64,000 nt of DNA, from positions 23,686,231-23,750,230 of the forward strand of contig NC_054704.1 of NCBI RefSeq assembly GCF_016097555.1, given 5' to 3'. Below, piece by piece: positions 44,195 to 58,400 of the stretch. A model generated the notes under the pieces. The model was not told where the DNA came from, did not search any database, and worked only from the letters and a program-made list of their open reading frames with translations. The position numbers and the translations under genes were made by a program. Origin of the DNA: Gigantopelta aegis (Eukaryota; Mollusca; Gastropoda; Neomphalida; Peltospiridae). Every line of letters starts with the position of its first letter. Position 1 is the stretch's first letter.

Positions 44195-45927
44195 AAAAAA
44201 ATTTATATATATATCCCTGTATTTTAGTAAAACCATGACATATTATATTATGACATTTTCCATCTGTCCACTAGCCAATATGTTTCATAGTTAGGTCAGT
44301 GTAACCTAATTGTCAGGTTCCTCTAAAATGTGTATATGTCACAGGCAATTGTAGGATTTATATTATTTTTATATTGGTTTTTGTATAGTGTTTGTGTAAT
44401 GTTTTCATTAAAACAAGTTATCATATTGATATTTATGAATAAACAACCATCATAATTCATGACAATATTTTGTGTTGGAAAACAAATGTACATCAACTTT
44501 GAGAAATGTATTAACATGTATGCTGTGTTTGAATAGTTTTCTGCTGTGATAATCTAAATGTGTGCTATATGTATAGAATACTTAATGTTCTACGTTCATG
44601 ATGTTATGTGTGATAATTTATTTGGCACTTTTTACTGTAAATGCCAGTAATTTTGATATCATCAGCTTATAAACAAAAATCTGTCGGTGTCTCTCTGTCT
44701 TTTTTATTTGTTTTAAATTGAGTTTTAATTTATTTTCTTCTTCCAGATTAGTGTAGAATATACCTTGAAGACGAGGTAATTTTGATTTTGATACTGAGGT
44801 TGATGTATTAATGTGTCTAAATTACTAGTATATTAAACTGTATTGGTTGGGTTGTATTGTGTCATTTTAAAAGCCATTTGTATCACGACACTACATGTCT
44901 GTAGTGAATACATTGCCAGTCAGCTTTTGAATGTTTATAGTATGATGAACATTATAGTTGAATAGTTGAATGCCAGTTCTTTCAAATTACTTACTAGTAT
45001 ACACAGAATTAAAGGCACAGTAACACTGATTGCAGGGTTAATTTTCGTCCAATACTGGAAAAATATATTTACCTGATAAAAGCTAAAAAAGATCATCTCT
45101 AAAATATTGCCTAAATTGATTTGTTGTCAACACTATATTTTGAATCATTTAATTACAAAAATCAAATTGTACTGCTATTGAATTATTTATTTATTGTGCA
45201 TTCATGTAGTCCCTCGTCTGACCACAATATCCATATCACTTTTTTTTTGGTACATATTTTGGTGCATTTCAACTTTTTTTTTAACATATTAATTTTATGA
45301 TCTGATGGTATTGCGAAGTATTTCAAGTTTGTACTATTTGTGTTGTTCCAATTAAGGAAGAAAAATCAAACTTTGCTGTCTGTTATGTAAATATAGATGA
45401 ATGATCTAGGCTTTTGGAGAGCATTTTATATGTATAACCAAATATTTGTTTAGGTAGGTGTGCAGTTATTCTCCAGAATTTGTTTTGCTTTGTAAATAGT
45501 TGTGCCATTGGTTGTGTATACGTTTCATGTAACAGAGCAAACAGAGAACAAATGATGTTATAAATAAGAATATGTATATATAAAAGCAGTTTTAAATTTA
45601 AAAAATATATATAACAATACAAATATGAATTAATCGAGGGTGAAAGGATAGATTAGGCATTTGCTTCCTCTATCATCGATTACTTCTTGTATCGCTGGTG
45701 GTTTTCCCACGCTCTGTAGTTACGCATGAATGTTAGCACATCTTAGAACAGTCAATATATTGCTCAACAATTCAGAAATTACCGTAAATGTAGTCAACTG
45801 TACTAGACATTTGTCTTTGACAAAAGCATGTTTGTTGTTCTGTGCCTTATTCTTCAGTGCATTCGATGTTGTAAAATACCGTACCTCAGCCTCCAGTCAG
45901 ACCTCATGGGTGTCCAGTTTATTTAAA
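42954..45927 (+). other. CFAP97 3' UTR and downstream intergenic
   Basis: A candidate AATAAA at 43168-43173 lies about 215 bp after the stop; others follow further on. A 36-base G run is at 44154-44189. No second gene recognised. Confidence 0.4.
44154..44189. repeat. Poly-G tract, 36 nt
   Basis: Uninterrupted guanine run downstream of CFAP97. Confidence 0.95.
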
Positions 45928-46130
45928 GGAGGGGCAGGATTTAGCGCAGTGGTAGAGCACTCGACATGGTCGACCAATTAATTCTTCACGACTTAGATTG
46001 AAGTTGGGTACCAGTATGCGGTCTTTTCTGTTGAATATACCAGTGTCTTTATCCAACAGTAGTTGCCTATGTGGTTGCTGCAGATCTCTTCTCTATTGGC
46101 TAGGCCAAATGTCACACATCCTGATACATT
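45928..46130 (+). mobile_element. SINE remnant
   Basis: The head GGATTTAGCGCAGTGGTAGAGC followed by GAAGTTGGGTACCAG is tRNA-like but diverged. The downstream GTTGCCTATGTGGTTGCTG is not shared with the main family. Confidence 0.5.
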
Positions 46131-47944
46131 AAACATGAAATTCCCTATTAATGCTCTTGGAAGGCTATATTCATTTGTCCCAAATCTGTTTTATTTATTT
46201 GAAAGAGATGTAATTTCATTAGTTAAAGGGTAACCATTATATACAGTTTGGACTTCCGTTTTTTTGGAGAAGAATATAAACTCAAAGATTGCAATCTATT
46301 TCCCCCGTTATTTCAATAGCAATTGATAGCAGTTCAATTTTGAGTGGTTGAATAAGTTTTAATCCACAATGGTCACTTGCCGCTGGGGATCAACCAGTCA
46401 GTTTAAGGATCCGCGGGGCCTGTAGCACAAATAACAGCGGGGCCCTCTTCCCATGATATATATTTTGCAACCCCCTGTAGTCCTTCCCACAGGGAACACC
46501 TTTTTTCATACTATGGAATTTGCACACAAAACCAAACTGCGATTATTTACAAAAACCCCCACATTTTTGTAGGATGGGGACGGACTACAAGTTAAAACAC
46601 AACAAATCTCTCTTAATATCAATCTGGCAGGCCAAAAAAAAAAAAGGTTTCTTACTTAAAATGTAATAGACTACCTCTAACAAATTGCTTCAGTAATGTG
46701 GTACTGATCATATTTTTGTACAACTGGATAGACTACAGTAACTTGTGTATAGATAGAAGTAAACAATGAACTCCGATTTTAGAAAACGAACTTGGTGGTA
46801 GCACTGACAGCAACTGCTGTAGTTAAGATAGAAATTGCCGTCGGTTGAATGGATATGCTTGGTTTTTAATTTTGTGTTTTTCCAAAGTTACCAGCTTAAA
46901 ATTGTTACAAGACGACTGAAAATTGGCAAAGGTGAGCATTTTGCCTGTGGCAAAAAGCTTTCAGAATTGCTGACGGTAATACATTCTTATGTTTGAGTCT
47001 GAATAATTGTCAGATTCATGTATATTCTTTTATCCAGCACAGTAGTCAAACCTGCTCAGTCACCTGTCTTTATAGTTCACCTTATATAATATAATTGACC
47101 ATTGCTCTTAAAAGTTAACTTTCTGATAGTCACGCTAAAACTAGGCAAATAGTTTTGGGGTTTTTTTTTTTTATGAATTTGTAGTAAATTATGAGGATAT
47201 GATATAGTGTATACTAGTATTTTCATTTCAGATAAAGGCTATTTAAAAAAAAATGAAATGATTGAAAATCTGATATTGGTTACTTTTGGGAAAAAAGGAC
47301 CATTAAATAGCGACGTAATTTGTGATATTTTCCTTGGCTGCATATGTGTAGTAACATGGGGGGGGGGGGGGGGGGGATGATGTGGAACAGTCACAAATTG
47401 TATAAAATCACTTCGCTATATTACACTAAATTTGTAACTTATACATTGATAAATTCACAAAAAATGGCAAACAATTTTTATAATTACAAACAACACTTCT
47501 ATTTTATTGACCTGTTTTACATAATGATGTAATTGTTTAAGGTTTATCAAAGGCTAACATTAAGTTTTTTAATGATGTCATCCAATCAGAATAGAATAAA
47601 TGTCATAACCGTGGGAAATTTGTAATTATATAATTATGAATAACGATGTCATCCTTGTTTTTTTAATAAAGTTTTGAATAGGAATAACACTTTTCACTCA
47701 TTATTGGGAATCAACTATACAGTATAATAAATTTAAAACTGTTAGCTAACAGGTAATTTTATAATAAAGTTAACTGTGTTTGTACTGCCTTATGTGGCTC
47801 CGTCACAGGTTCGACTGGACATAATTAATGTGAATGAAAAATGGAAGATATATTATGTAATTGTGATAATTTGTTAATAAATAAAAATAAGACATCTGAA
47901 ACTGTTTTATTGTTTTCTGATTAACAATATCACTTTAATACTCC
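46131..47944. other. Intergenic, nothing recognised
   Basis: AT-rich; a G run of 19 nt at 47358-47376. The glycine-rich frame at 47344 is due to that run. Confidence 0.5.
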
Positions 47945-48110
47945 AGTGAAATGAATTCAAATCTGTAAACCAGATTTCCACCAAAACCAGACGTTTGTGA
48001 CAGTCCCTTTTTAAATATAAGTCCAGAACATAACCTCTCCAAACCAGATACCTCTTAAACAGGACTTTTTACTTGGTCCTGTGGGTGTCCAGTTTAGGGG
48101 AGTTACACTA
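47945..48110. mobile_element. Short element, CAGTGAAACCTC family copy 1
   Basis: CCAGTGAAATGAATTC, GACAGTCCCTTTTTAAATA, ACCTCTCCAAACCAGATACC, GGGTGTCCAGTTTAGGG. Collinear with 60082-60236. The sequence resembles end regions of pogo/Tigger-type elements. Confidence 0.7.
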
Positions 48111-50039
48111 GTTCTTCAGGAATGAATATACTGAATGCTGCAGTTTTATTCCATAGTATCACAATATCAACTACACAACAGACACAATATCAAGTCCACA
48201 ACAGAACAAATCAGAACATCTTGGGCAACTTCAAGTACAGTATTTGTAAACAATTACTTGTATACTATATAAAAATAACTAAATATATAGCTATCCAAAT
48301 TTCACTTTGTGTTATATACATACAAAAAGTAATATATATATATATATACTGGTACGTCATTTATTACAATTTATTTTTCATGGTTCCTGTAACAATATAT
48401 GAAGATGCTCATCAGGTTTAGTAAAACTGTTATCTAATGAATGATTAAACAAATTAAAAACACACCTAAACTGTATACACTGGTGTAATATAAAATGGCT
48501 TTAGACAAACATAATATAAATGACATGACCAGAATTTATACATATTAGTATGTTTCACACTAATAACCACAACAATCACATTAAATTGGCACTGTTTTTC
48601 TTGATAAAATTATATTTATTAATCACTAAGCATAAACGAAGCTAAATCAAACTTAATACAGGTATGTAAAAAATACTATTTGCAGGCTTTTGAAAAGCAA
48701 CATAAATACAAACAAATGAATAAAGTGGAACAAAAAGTTAACTTTTATCCATCTCTAGAAGCTGAACTACTACTTTTATGTGTACCCAGTTTGACTGGAT
48801 ACTGGTTCACTATGCTCCGTTGAGGAAAAAAAAAGGTTTGGTCATTGTCTGGATCAGGTGTACAAGTTCGCCATGTTGAATTCAAGATGGTGGTCATTTT
48901 ACATATATAGACAATAACCAGCTACTGCCTTGACACATCTGTTTTTATTCCTACTAAGGTTAGGATGTCTAATGCTGCATGGCTCTGCCAAGTGAGATTC
49001 ACTGTTCGACCTGAGCAGGATAAAGCTTAAGGCAGTAACCGGTTATTTTATTTATCCTGCAATCCAACAGGAATAGTCTGAAAATGTTTTATATGCAAAT
49101 CTAGTACCATCAACCTAACGAGGCCTTTGCCGTATGACTTCATACTAGATACATGACATTATATTAAGACACCAGCTACAAAAGGTCACATTCAAAACTT
49201 ATTTCAAAACCTACTTCATAAATAAATATATAATTTTTGTATCTTTATCTTGACACAAAATTATAATTATATATATTGTACTGAAACAAATAATTTAGAG
49301 TATGTTTATTGAAAAATCTAGTCTGAAATACTCTTACTAGAGTCAGGAGTATGTCACGTGACCGATATTTTTGGTATATAGTGATTGCAGGATAAAATGG
49401 ATCATACAAGCATTATGTAGCTCATATTTCATAATGCAATATACAAAAACCAGGCCAGTGAACTTCATGTGAATGACTTTAGTTTTCATGCTAGTTCAGC
49501 AATATCCAGTTCATATTAACCACCATTTGATTTTCAGCAGGCTACATTGCTAACTGCTGCTCTTTTCTTTTTTAATCAAAGCTTTGTAAATGTAGTTTTA
49601 AATCCTTTAAAAATTGTCATAAATGGCAATGAGGCTATACATTCTACTTTAACATTTTGCCTTATACTTCATTTTAAAATCAAAAGGATGCACCAAGTAC
49701 TAAATGTGGTTGGCAGCATTAAATGCACCTCTGCCTGTACTGTAATAATTCTACACTAGTATGATGCACCAACAGGTTACATTTCACACACTGATTAACT
49801 GGATAAGAAACATTTCTCTCTGGTGGCCACTTGTTAACAACTGATTTTTATCTTTTATGAATGTTTAATGACACCCCAGCACAAAAATACATATCGGCCA
49901 TTGGGTGTCAAACAAAGGTTTTATCTTTAAAGTCTACACATTCTTCTTCTAAAAGATTCAGTGTACTAGCATAACTGGTTCAAATTGTTACAGAACTCTG
50001 CGTCTACAACATTTAGTAAAATATAATTATGCTAGACTA
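48111..50039. other. Intergenic, nothing recognised
   Basis: AT-rich; a fragment of the TTTAATGACACCCCAGCAC repeat at 49857-49920 and a (TA)n patch at 48333-48350. Confidence 0.45.
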
Positions 50040-50351
50040 TTGCTAAATCAAAGTTTGTTTTGTTTAACGACACCACTAGAGAACATTGATTACTTAATCA
50101 TCGGCTACTGGATGTAAACATTTGGTAGTCATCAGAGGAAACCCGCTACATTTTTCCTAATGCAGAAAGGGATCTTTTATATGAATTTTCCCACGGACAG
50201 GAAAGCACATACCACGGTCTTTGTCCAGTTGTGGTGCACTGGTTGGAACGAAAAAACCCAATCAATTGAATGGTTCCACCGAGATGGTTCAATCCTGTAA
50301 TGCAAGCGAACACTTAACCGACTGAGCTAAATCCCGCCCTTGCTAAATCAA
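50040..50351 (-). mobile_element. SINE with 12-bp target duplication
   Basis: TTGCTAAATCAA occurs at 50040-50051 and again at 50340-50351. Between them, in reverse, are the tail AAAGTTTGTTTTGTTTAACG, core AGGGATCTTTTATATGAA, CAGTTGTGGTGCACTGG and the head ACTTAACCGACTGAGCTAA. The intact duplication marks a fairly recent insertion. Confidence 0.93.
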
Positions 50352-50417
50352 GTATGTGAACAAAATATACATAAGTTACTTACTACATGGAAGCACTCTT
50401 CTTTTGAAAAAGCTAAA

Positions 50418-50821
50418 CACAGGATTGAAAGAAATGTTTTATTTAACGACGCACTCAACACATTTTATTTTATGGTTATATGGCGTCAGACATATGGTTA
50501 AGGACCACACAGATTTTGAGAGGAAACCTGCTGTCGCCACTACATGGGGTACTCTTCCGATTAGCAGCAAGGGATCTTTTATTTGTGCTTCCCACAGGCA
50601 GGATAGCACAAACCATGGCCTTTGTTGAACCAGTTATGGATCACTAGTTGGTGCAAGTGGTTTACACCTACCCATTGAGTATTGCGGAGCACTCACTCAG
50701 GGTTTGGAGTCTGTATCTGGATTAAAAATCCCATGCCTTGACTGGGATCCGAACCCAGTACCTACCAGCCTGTAAACCGATGGCCTACCACGATGCCACA
50801 AAGGCCGGTCACAGGATAGAA
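50418..50821 (-). mobile_element. SINE of the second family, 12-bp target duplication
   Basis: CACAGGATTGAA (50418-50429) and CACAGGATAGAA (50810-50821) flank it. The interior matches 22946-23293 (GGATTAAAAATCCCATGCC, GGGATCCGAACCCAG, GTAAACCGATGGCC), here with its 3' end TGTTTTATTTAACGACGCAC. Confidence 0.93.
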
Positions 50822-51361
50822 TAAAACGGTGCTTTACATTTTTCTCTCTTTTTTTTTTTTCTTGAATAGAGGGATGTTGAAGCAAAATTAATCAGAGCAG
50901 ATGAAAAATGAAAACTGATGACAGAATAATTCAGACACTAAGGAAGCAATTGTTCAACGTTAAACCTAAGGGGCCATAAATACAGAGTAATATCAACATT
51001 TTCAAAAAAAATCTTTTTAATTTAAAAAAATTAAAATTAAAATTGGGAAGGAGGGGGGTGTTATTGCCAGCATATACTTTTAGAACTGGGTGGAGTGGTG
51101 GGCGAAAAAAAAAGTAGTCCTATCTACAATTTTAGTAAAAACTAAATGGGACTAGTTACTAGTTAAATGGTACAGACCTATATTTGTGAAAATATTAATT
51201 GTGATAAAGTCAGTGTTTACTAGTTGGTTGAAATTCACAAGGATATTCTGCTACTGTCAGCTAAAGGTCTACACCAATTTTGTCACTGTTTGTAGTGGGT
51301 TTATACGGTTTCTGATTCACATCAAAAACATTTTAAAAATGTACAACAGGTGAGACCGTTC

Positions 51362-52064
51362 TATTGAAGTCGCAGACCCTAGTTTCAACCCATGAAAATG
51401 GATATCAAGTTTGGTTAATCAACAAACCTATAACCCATCTGGATAACTTTACAATAGAAAAAAAAGAAATGCTTTATTTAACAACACACTAAACACATTT
51501 TTTTTATGGTTATACAGCATCAGACATACAGTTAAGGACCGCACGGATATTGAGAGGAAACCTGCTGTCATCACTTCATGGGCTACTCTTTTCGATGAGC
51601 AGCAAAGGAGATTTTATATGCATCATCCCACACAGGGTAGTACATACCACGGCCTTTGACATACCAGTCGTGGTGCATTGGCTGGATCGAGAAATAGCCC
51701 AATGGGATCGATCCCACACTGACCGTGCATCGAGTGAGCGCCTTACCACTGGGCTATGTCTCCCACCCCCACCCCATTACAATAGAGTGAAACAAGATTC
51801 TGCGACATTGAAATGGGCAAATACCCTTGTAAAATTAGACAAGAACCTTTCTCCATAGCTGTTACTTCTCAGAGGTAAATGCATTTTTAGAATTGTGAAA
51901 AATAAATTTTGTGGCATTTAGAAACACCTGCATGGACAGAAACACAGAAATTAACAATCTAACAATAAGTAATGTAAGTAATGTCTGATTTCAATTACCA
52001 AAAACGGCTCCAATAGTGAAAAATATGCCACAGAGTTTAAAAACTAGGGTCTGTTACTTTAAAC
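51362..52064. mobile_element. Family A inverted-repeat element, copy 2, interrupted by a SINE
   Basis: Left GAAGTCGCAGACCCTAG, right CTAGGGTCTGTTACTTTAAAC. GTTTGGTTAATCAACAAACC, GACATTGAAATGGG, TTCTCAGAGG and TTTTGTGGCATT are shared with the copy at 489-1976. Without the SINE it is about 375 bp. Confidence 0.75.
51449..51786 (-). mobile_element. SINE nested in family A, 10-bp target duplication
   Basis: TTACAATAGA at 51449-51458 and 51777-51786 flank it. In reverse it has AATGCTTTATTTAAC, TTAAGGACCGCACGG, the GAGGAAACCTGCTGTC core and the tRNA-like head CTTACCACTGGGCTATGTC. It shows that the SINE was active after family A. Confidence 0.95.
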
Positions 52065-52382
52065 AAATTGAAGAAAATGTTTTGTTTTCGTGTAATGACA
52101 TCATTAGAACCAAATTGAAGAATGACAGAATATTGAAACTTAATATTGTTGACAAAATATACAAGCAGCAAATAAAGGCTACAATACTTCAGTAATAGGA
52201 TAATGGCTATTTTGATGTCTAAATTATTCATTATTGCATGATGGTGTTAGTAAATGGCACATAAGAGCTGGAAATGAAATAGCACTTGTTTAAATGTTTT
52301 TAAAACAGGCTCCAAGTAAAATCAATAGCCTTCAAAGTGTCTTGTTTAAATAATCCATATTTGCATATCACAAATTCACTTT
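52065..52382 (-). other. CARS2 3' UTR side
   Basis: Follows the CARS2 stop on the - strand; AT-rich, no clear AATAAA on that strand close to the stop. Confidence 0.35.
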
Positions 52383-52433
52383 CTATTCCTTGGGGTCGTG
52401 TGCTTGTGTCCATGTGGAATTTTTGCCGTGGTC
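52383..52433 (-). CDS. CARS2: CARS2 terminal exon
   Basis: Phase 0 after [23 protein letters not shown] and TAG at 52385-52383; aligns with the STTSTWELLD end of the human protein. Confidence 0.93.
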   Translation of the reverse strand, partial: DHGKNSTWTQAHDPKE

Positions 52434-55400
52434 CTGAAAATAATAACCAACATCATACTGGTACACTATTTACATTCCTTATTATACATATATTTTTAAT
52501 GAAATAATCTGTTGTAAATTTTGCTGTTTTTACTTACATGTAAGTGATAAGCATGACAATTTGCACTTTAATACACTTGCTTTATAAGTGAATTACAAAC
52601 ATAACTATTTTATAAAACATGAAATAAGACTCAGTCTATATAGATCTTTTACTTTTGGTGAGCTTCTTTTTTGTAAAATTAAATATTTAAATAATATTCA
52701 TTTTGTTGCTCAACTGTTTCAATAATGTTTCTGTACAGTGAATCCACCCTTCTAAAACTGTAAAATTTCAAGTTTTTAGGATTTCATATATTTTTAATGA
52801 TAATGTAAATTTGCCATTTTGGTGCTCATTCACAATCCTTAACAACCAGTTTGTTCATAATGAAATATAACTGTTGTGCATCTAAATTCTAAAAAATCAT
52901 GAGGGTAAATAAATAATATTTGGAATAAAATTAACCAATGATGAAAAATGGAATATAACAATATATTAAATTAAAGTTCTGGATTTAATATATACTAAAA
53001 GGCAAAATTTATTGTGACACACAAAAGACAAAGATAATTGATGATAAGTTTTTACTGTCGTGTATGAAACATTATAACATGGAAAGAGAAATGTCCAAAG
53101 GTATGGAAACGAGCAATAGTCCATGAAACGGACGCACCTGCCATATGCATATGAGCCACATCACTAGAGGGGGTCCAGAGCGAAGTTCACACAGTCAGTA
53201 GCGAGTGTGTCCACCGTTAGAATTGATACAGGCCTGGCACCGTCGTCTCATTGAAGCTGGAGAAAGTTCCTAGGAATGCCATTCCAGATCTGAGGAAGGA
53301 TCAGCCAGAGTTCCTGCAGTGTTGTTGGAGGATTTGGAAGATGGCGCTCCATTTTATCCCAGACATGTTTGATTGGTGACAAATCCAGGGACCTGGCAGG
53401 CCAGGGTAGCACAACAACATTGTTCTGATTCAGATACTGCTGCACAACTCTAGCAATGTGTGGTCTGGCGTTATCGTGTTGTAATGTTATCCCGCGGCCA
53501 TTCTGTTGCAAAAACGGTAACACAGTTGTTTGCAAAATTTCATATCAGCACCTCACAGCATTCAAATTGCCTTCAATCACAACCATCTGGGTCCAGCCTG
53601 TGGCTGTAATTCCACCTCATATCATAACACCACCACCTCCAAAACGATCACCTTCAAGAACACATGGCATGATGTAATGTTCACCGTGACGTCTGTAGAC
53701 ATGTGACCTTCCGTCAGATCTGTGGAAAAGGAAATGGGATTCATCAGTGAAGAGGACACATCTCCAATCACGTGCTGTCCATCACAGGTGTTGTCTGCAT
53801 CACTGGAGACGTCGACATCGATGTTCTGGCGTCAGGATTGGCCTTCTGGCTGGGCATCTTGCACGGATGCCATAGATGTGTAGACGTCATGATGACATTG
53901 CATCAAACAGTTCACTAATGGTGTTTTTCTGACTTCTGGACTTCTGATGGCTGCACAGAGTGACAGTGATTTGCGACTGAATGTCTGGCCTTTTATGGTG
54001 AACACTGGACAGGATTTCTCCCGAATATTCCATGTTTCTTGCACAAAGCATGCAATCGCTGCAACAATTGCTTAGTTGCATTTCTTCGAGCTGTTTCACG
54101 CAAATTTTCTCTGGTTTACATCCATAAATCCATTCACAAATTTATTACTCCAAACAATCCATGTCGCAATAACTTTTGCCTTTTAGTATATTTAAGTATT
54201 CAAGACATAAAATCTTTGCAAATGTTTTATAAATTTAACAGTACTCCTTAGAATCTAGTTGAAAGTAGTTAGTGAATTGTGAAACTATAATCATTTTGAC
54301 AAGATGAAACATACCAGAATCTGTACACTGAATGTTTTCATTTCATCTCTAAACTCATCACAGGCTTCCAGCAAAGGTGCAGTGACAGTCTTCGATGTAT
54401 CAGTGGAGACTAAAACAGACACAGTGTTCAATCTTTGTTGTACCAGACCAACAGCAGTTGTCAACAAAAAATAAACGTAAGAATGGGAAATTCATTTGAA
54501 ATCCTACTTTAGTGTAAAATATAGATGTACCCAGATAATATCTGAATGATGAATGCACTAAATAATAAAACAACTACATTATGTTTTAAAAATAATTTTC
54601 TAAATATATTGGAAGACAAAAACTATATAGTCTGTAGTGTAATTGAAAATGTTATGAAACATAATTTGAAGCTAAATAAGCATTCTGAAAGTACTGCTAA
54701 AGCAATACATGTCCCCTACAGGGTTCAACACATTTTTGCATCTCCTAAATTCAAGGGCCATAACTCTGTGAAAAATGGGTAAATTGCCATGAAAAACTGT
54801 TACAGAACATGAGAGAGCTACACACAAAATTTCAACTCAATATTTTGAGGCGTTGCATAAAAAAAAAGGTCCGGAAAACAAACTGTCGTAGCTCCCAAGT
54901 TCAAGGGCCATAACTATGTAAAAAAAATCACTATGAAAGTCAAACATGATCTGTAACAGAATGTGATGAAGCTATACACAAAATTATAGCTCAATATCTC
55001 GAGACATTGTGAAGAAAACTTCCGGAAAACTGTATGTGGGACAGACAGATGCACAGACAGGACAGAGATGAAACTGATAGTCCCCTCCGGTTGGACAGGC
55101 AGGGGACTAATAAAGGCCCTACATATTAAATATAAAGACTCAAGTGTACCTGAAATGTTGGTTGGAGCATCAACTGCAAAGGATCTCACTTTGGAACGGA
55201 ATTTCACGGCACTATCAACAACATAGGTGAACCGTTGATCTTGTGTACATTCAGGTACTACCTAATTATAAAAAAATAACATTGATGTATGACGTGAAAC
55301 ATTTGTAATTATTAACCATAATACAGTCATTATGTGGAAAATATTCTTCATATATTGTCAGTGAGAAGATATGACACGTTAGTGCTACGTATTAAATCGT

Positions 55401-58400
55401 GGGTCATTTACCGCTTACTGACCAATGATCTATCAGTAAACTCAGGACTTAGACTTGATTAATTACCTAAAATTATGGAAAATGAACTGTATCAAAAGTA
55501 GCAGTTTAAGAGTTCGAACACTGTGACTTTACCAAGAATTTGTTGTTAAGATATATAAACATTAAAAACAGTTACTATGTAAAACCTTTTAAGTACAGTT
55601 GAAAACTGCAAATAATACAAGTGCTAGCATAGGAGTATGGACTTCCATTTTTGTAGGGGGCAGGTTAATTTTTGCTCAAATTAATAGAAACTGCCCAAAT
55701 CAGGATATCAACATTTATTCATACATTTTTTTATCATTACTGCCAAACTGTTATTATAGAGTTCCAAACAAATTACTATGTATTTTTACATGGATTACAA
55801 CTAATATTGTGAGTAGAATGATAGAAATGCATGGTGAAAAGATTTCAGGCCAGCTAATTTTGCCCAAATTTCCCCATCGTTTTTGCCCGAATATGAGGAT
55901 TTTCTCCAGCATTTGGTGAGTGGCAGTTCCCCCCTCCCCCATCTCTCATACATGCTTATTAGTGTTAGCACTATATATTTGAGAAACATTTAAAAGAAAG
56001 CACATTCCAACCTCTGGTCTTAGAAGCATTCCAAACTGCCTAAGTACTCTCTTCAGGTAGGCACTGCATTGTGACACGATAGCAGGGTTTCTCCCACCAA
56101 GAGAGGTCTGCAGTTGTAAAATATAACATCAAATATCAGTATGTATATTGACCATTATATCAGATGATAACAAAACAACCTCCCACTTTTTAAATTGATT
56201 AATGAAAACATAATTATGCAACAAACAACATTCAAAATTTGTAGAAAACTGGTTTATTATGTTGCATATATATGGTAAAAATTTTGTTTTTATATATGGC
56301 TTACTTTTAAAATGGAATGCAATACAAAACAAAATAAAATTAATGATATTCAGTGTTTAAGATTAAAACTTTTTGGCAGTATCTCAGTTGGATACTAACA
56401 TTTCAAAATCTGGTATCCCACCTGAGAATTTAGTATCCCACTTAAATGAAATTCATAAATAATGCAATCGAAAATGCAGAATTCGTGAAATTCGCAATCA
56501 AACGGAATTGGCAAAAAGATTTGCTGTATCTATTTTTGCGTAATACTGACATAAATTAATATTTTTTACCAGTAATCTATAAATGTTTCTGACATTACAA
56601 ATGATAAACCTACCCGTATTAATTTTCTGCTGATGTGAAATCAATATCCCAAAAAACATTTGAAGGGAGGAAACATCCAACAAAAACAATAGTGACTTAG
56701 CAGTTCTTAGTCTATTGATACGCCGCTATTGCTCCAGTGTAGCATTAGACTGGGTACGAGCTTGAACATACTGTTACTTAACTTCTCCAGTAAATGACGA
56801 CTTTTATTGTTTCAGTGAAAAATAAAAACGCATAATTAAAAAACAAACATTATATGGTATCCTGATGGGATACAGGGTTCTTGAAATCTGGTATCCAAAT
56901 TTAAATCCTGGTATCCCCAGGATATCGGGATACCGTTAATCTCGAACACTGATATTGATTTTAAACTCCAAATTTTAATACTCTTCTTCAAATATTAGTT
57001 CCTTCAATATTCACTGTAGTCTTTATCGTGTCCAAGGCTATCGTCCTCTGTCAAATTATTATTTCACACTTTACCTCGACTTTTATAACATTTTAAAGGC
57101 ATTTTTGATGACCTATCATAGGATTTAAAAGGATTTTTCTGCAATCATCAGCACAAGTTAATAACATTAAATTAAGGACAAGAATTACTTATTTCTTCTG
57201 GTGTTATTTTAAACAGAAATAAATTTACTATCAACCAAGTTTTCTTTTCCATTAAGCTTCATGACTTAGCTCATAATTCCATAACTCTTTGAAAGTTCCA
57301 TGACTTGTATGAACCCTATGTAATGTTATATGCCTATACAAGGCAAAAAAAACAGAAAGAAGAAGAGAGGGCCAAAACACACTAAAGCTGGGTCAAGGTT
57401 TGGGTTATCTTGTGCTGTCAAAATATAAGACATATTTTATGTCATCTGCTGCCAGATCTGTAGTTCATGCCAGCACAGATACCATATTTTGTCACATTTG
57501 ATTCAGTGCATTTCTTTTTCAACCGATAACATACTCGCCAGATCCAGACCCAGTGAGTTTTAGTCCTAAAGATATTTTACTTTATCATCCATTAAAGGCT
57601 TTTGTAGGAGATATCACTGGCACTATAATCTGCGTTATCTCCTGCGATATTCTCCTGGGAGATATCGCTTCATTTTGTTAAGTCACTGTGTATGTTTCAG
57701 CACTAAACCTATCATTAGTGACATCACGTCACTGTCGTTCTGCTAGTTGACCAGTCTACCGCTGCCAAATATTACTGACATTGTTTACAGTTGTCGCAAA
57801 TGAAAAGAATGATAATGGATGATAAAACGAATACCCCCCCTCGCATCTTGTGATATCATAATTTCTCAGCACTCATTGATAAAAGTATAAAAATCCTCTG
57901 CAAGCCTCAGATTTCATACTTTTATCAACTCGTGCTGAGAAATTATGATATCACAAGACACTCGGGGAGTATCCTCTATGTAGATGAAAAATTAATACTG
58001 AAACCTCTGTTTTCCTGCCCAATTTAATATTGACTTGTTTGATCAGATCCATGATAGCTTCCATTGCAAGAGGTGTATTAAAATCATCACGCAGTGCCTT
58101 GTCCACATTCTCCCTTGTTGATTCTAACCTGCAAACACATTGTAATACAGACTTGTTTTGTATTATCCATGTCATAAAAATCTGTTTTTATTTTTATCAT
58201 AAAATCATGTCAAATTTTCCTTATTCTGTTACTTTGAACATTCAATGTACCATAACATGCTTTAATATCATCAGTTGTCAGATAAATCATAATTATGTCA
58301 AATTTAAAGTCCAAACCAAATTGTTAACAACTACAATAAATTACTCTCCTACCTTTAATTACTGTTACATTCCCCCCAAATTGTCCAGTTGTAAAAAAAC

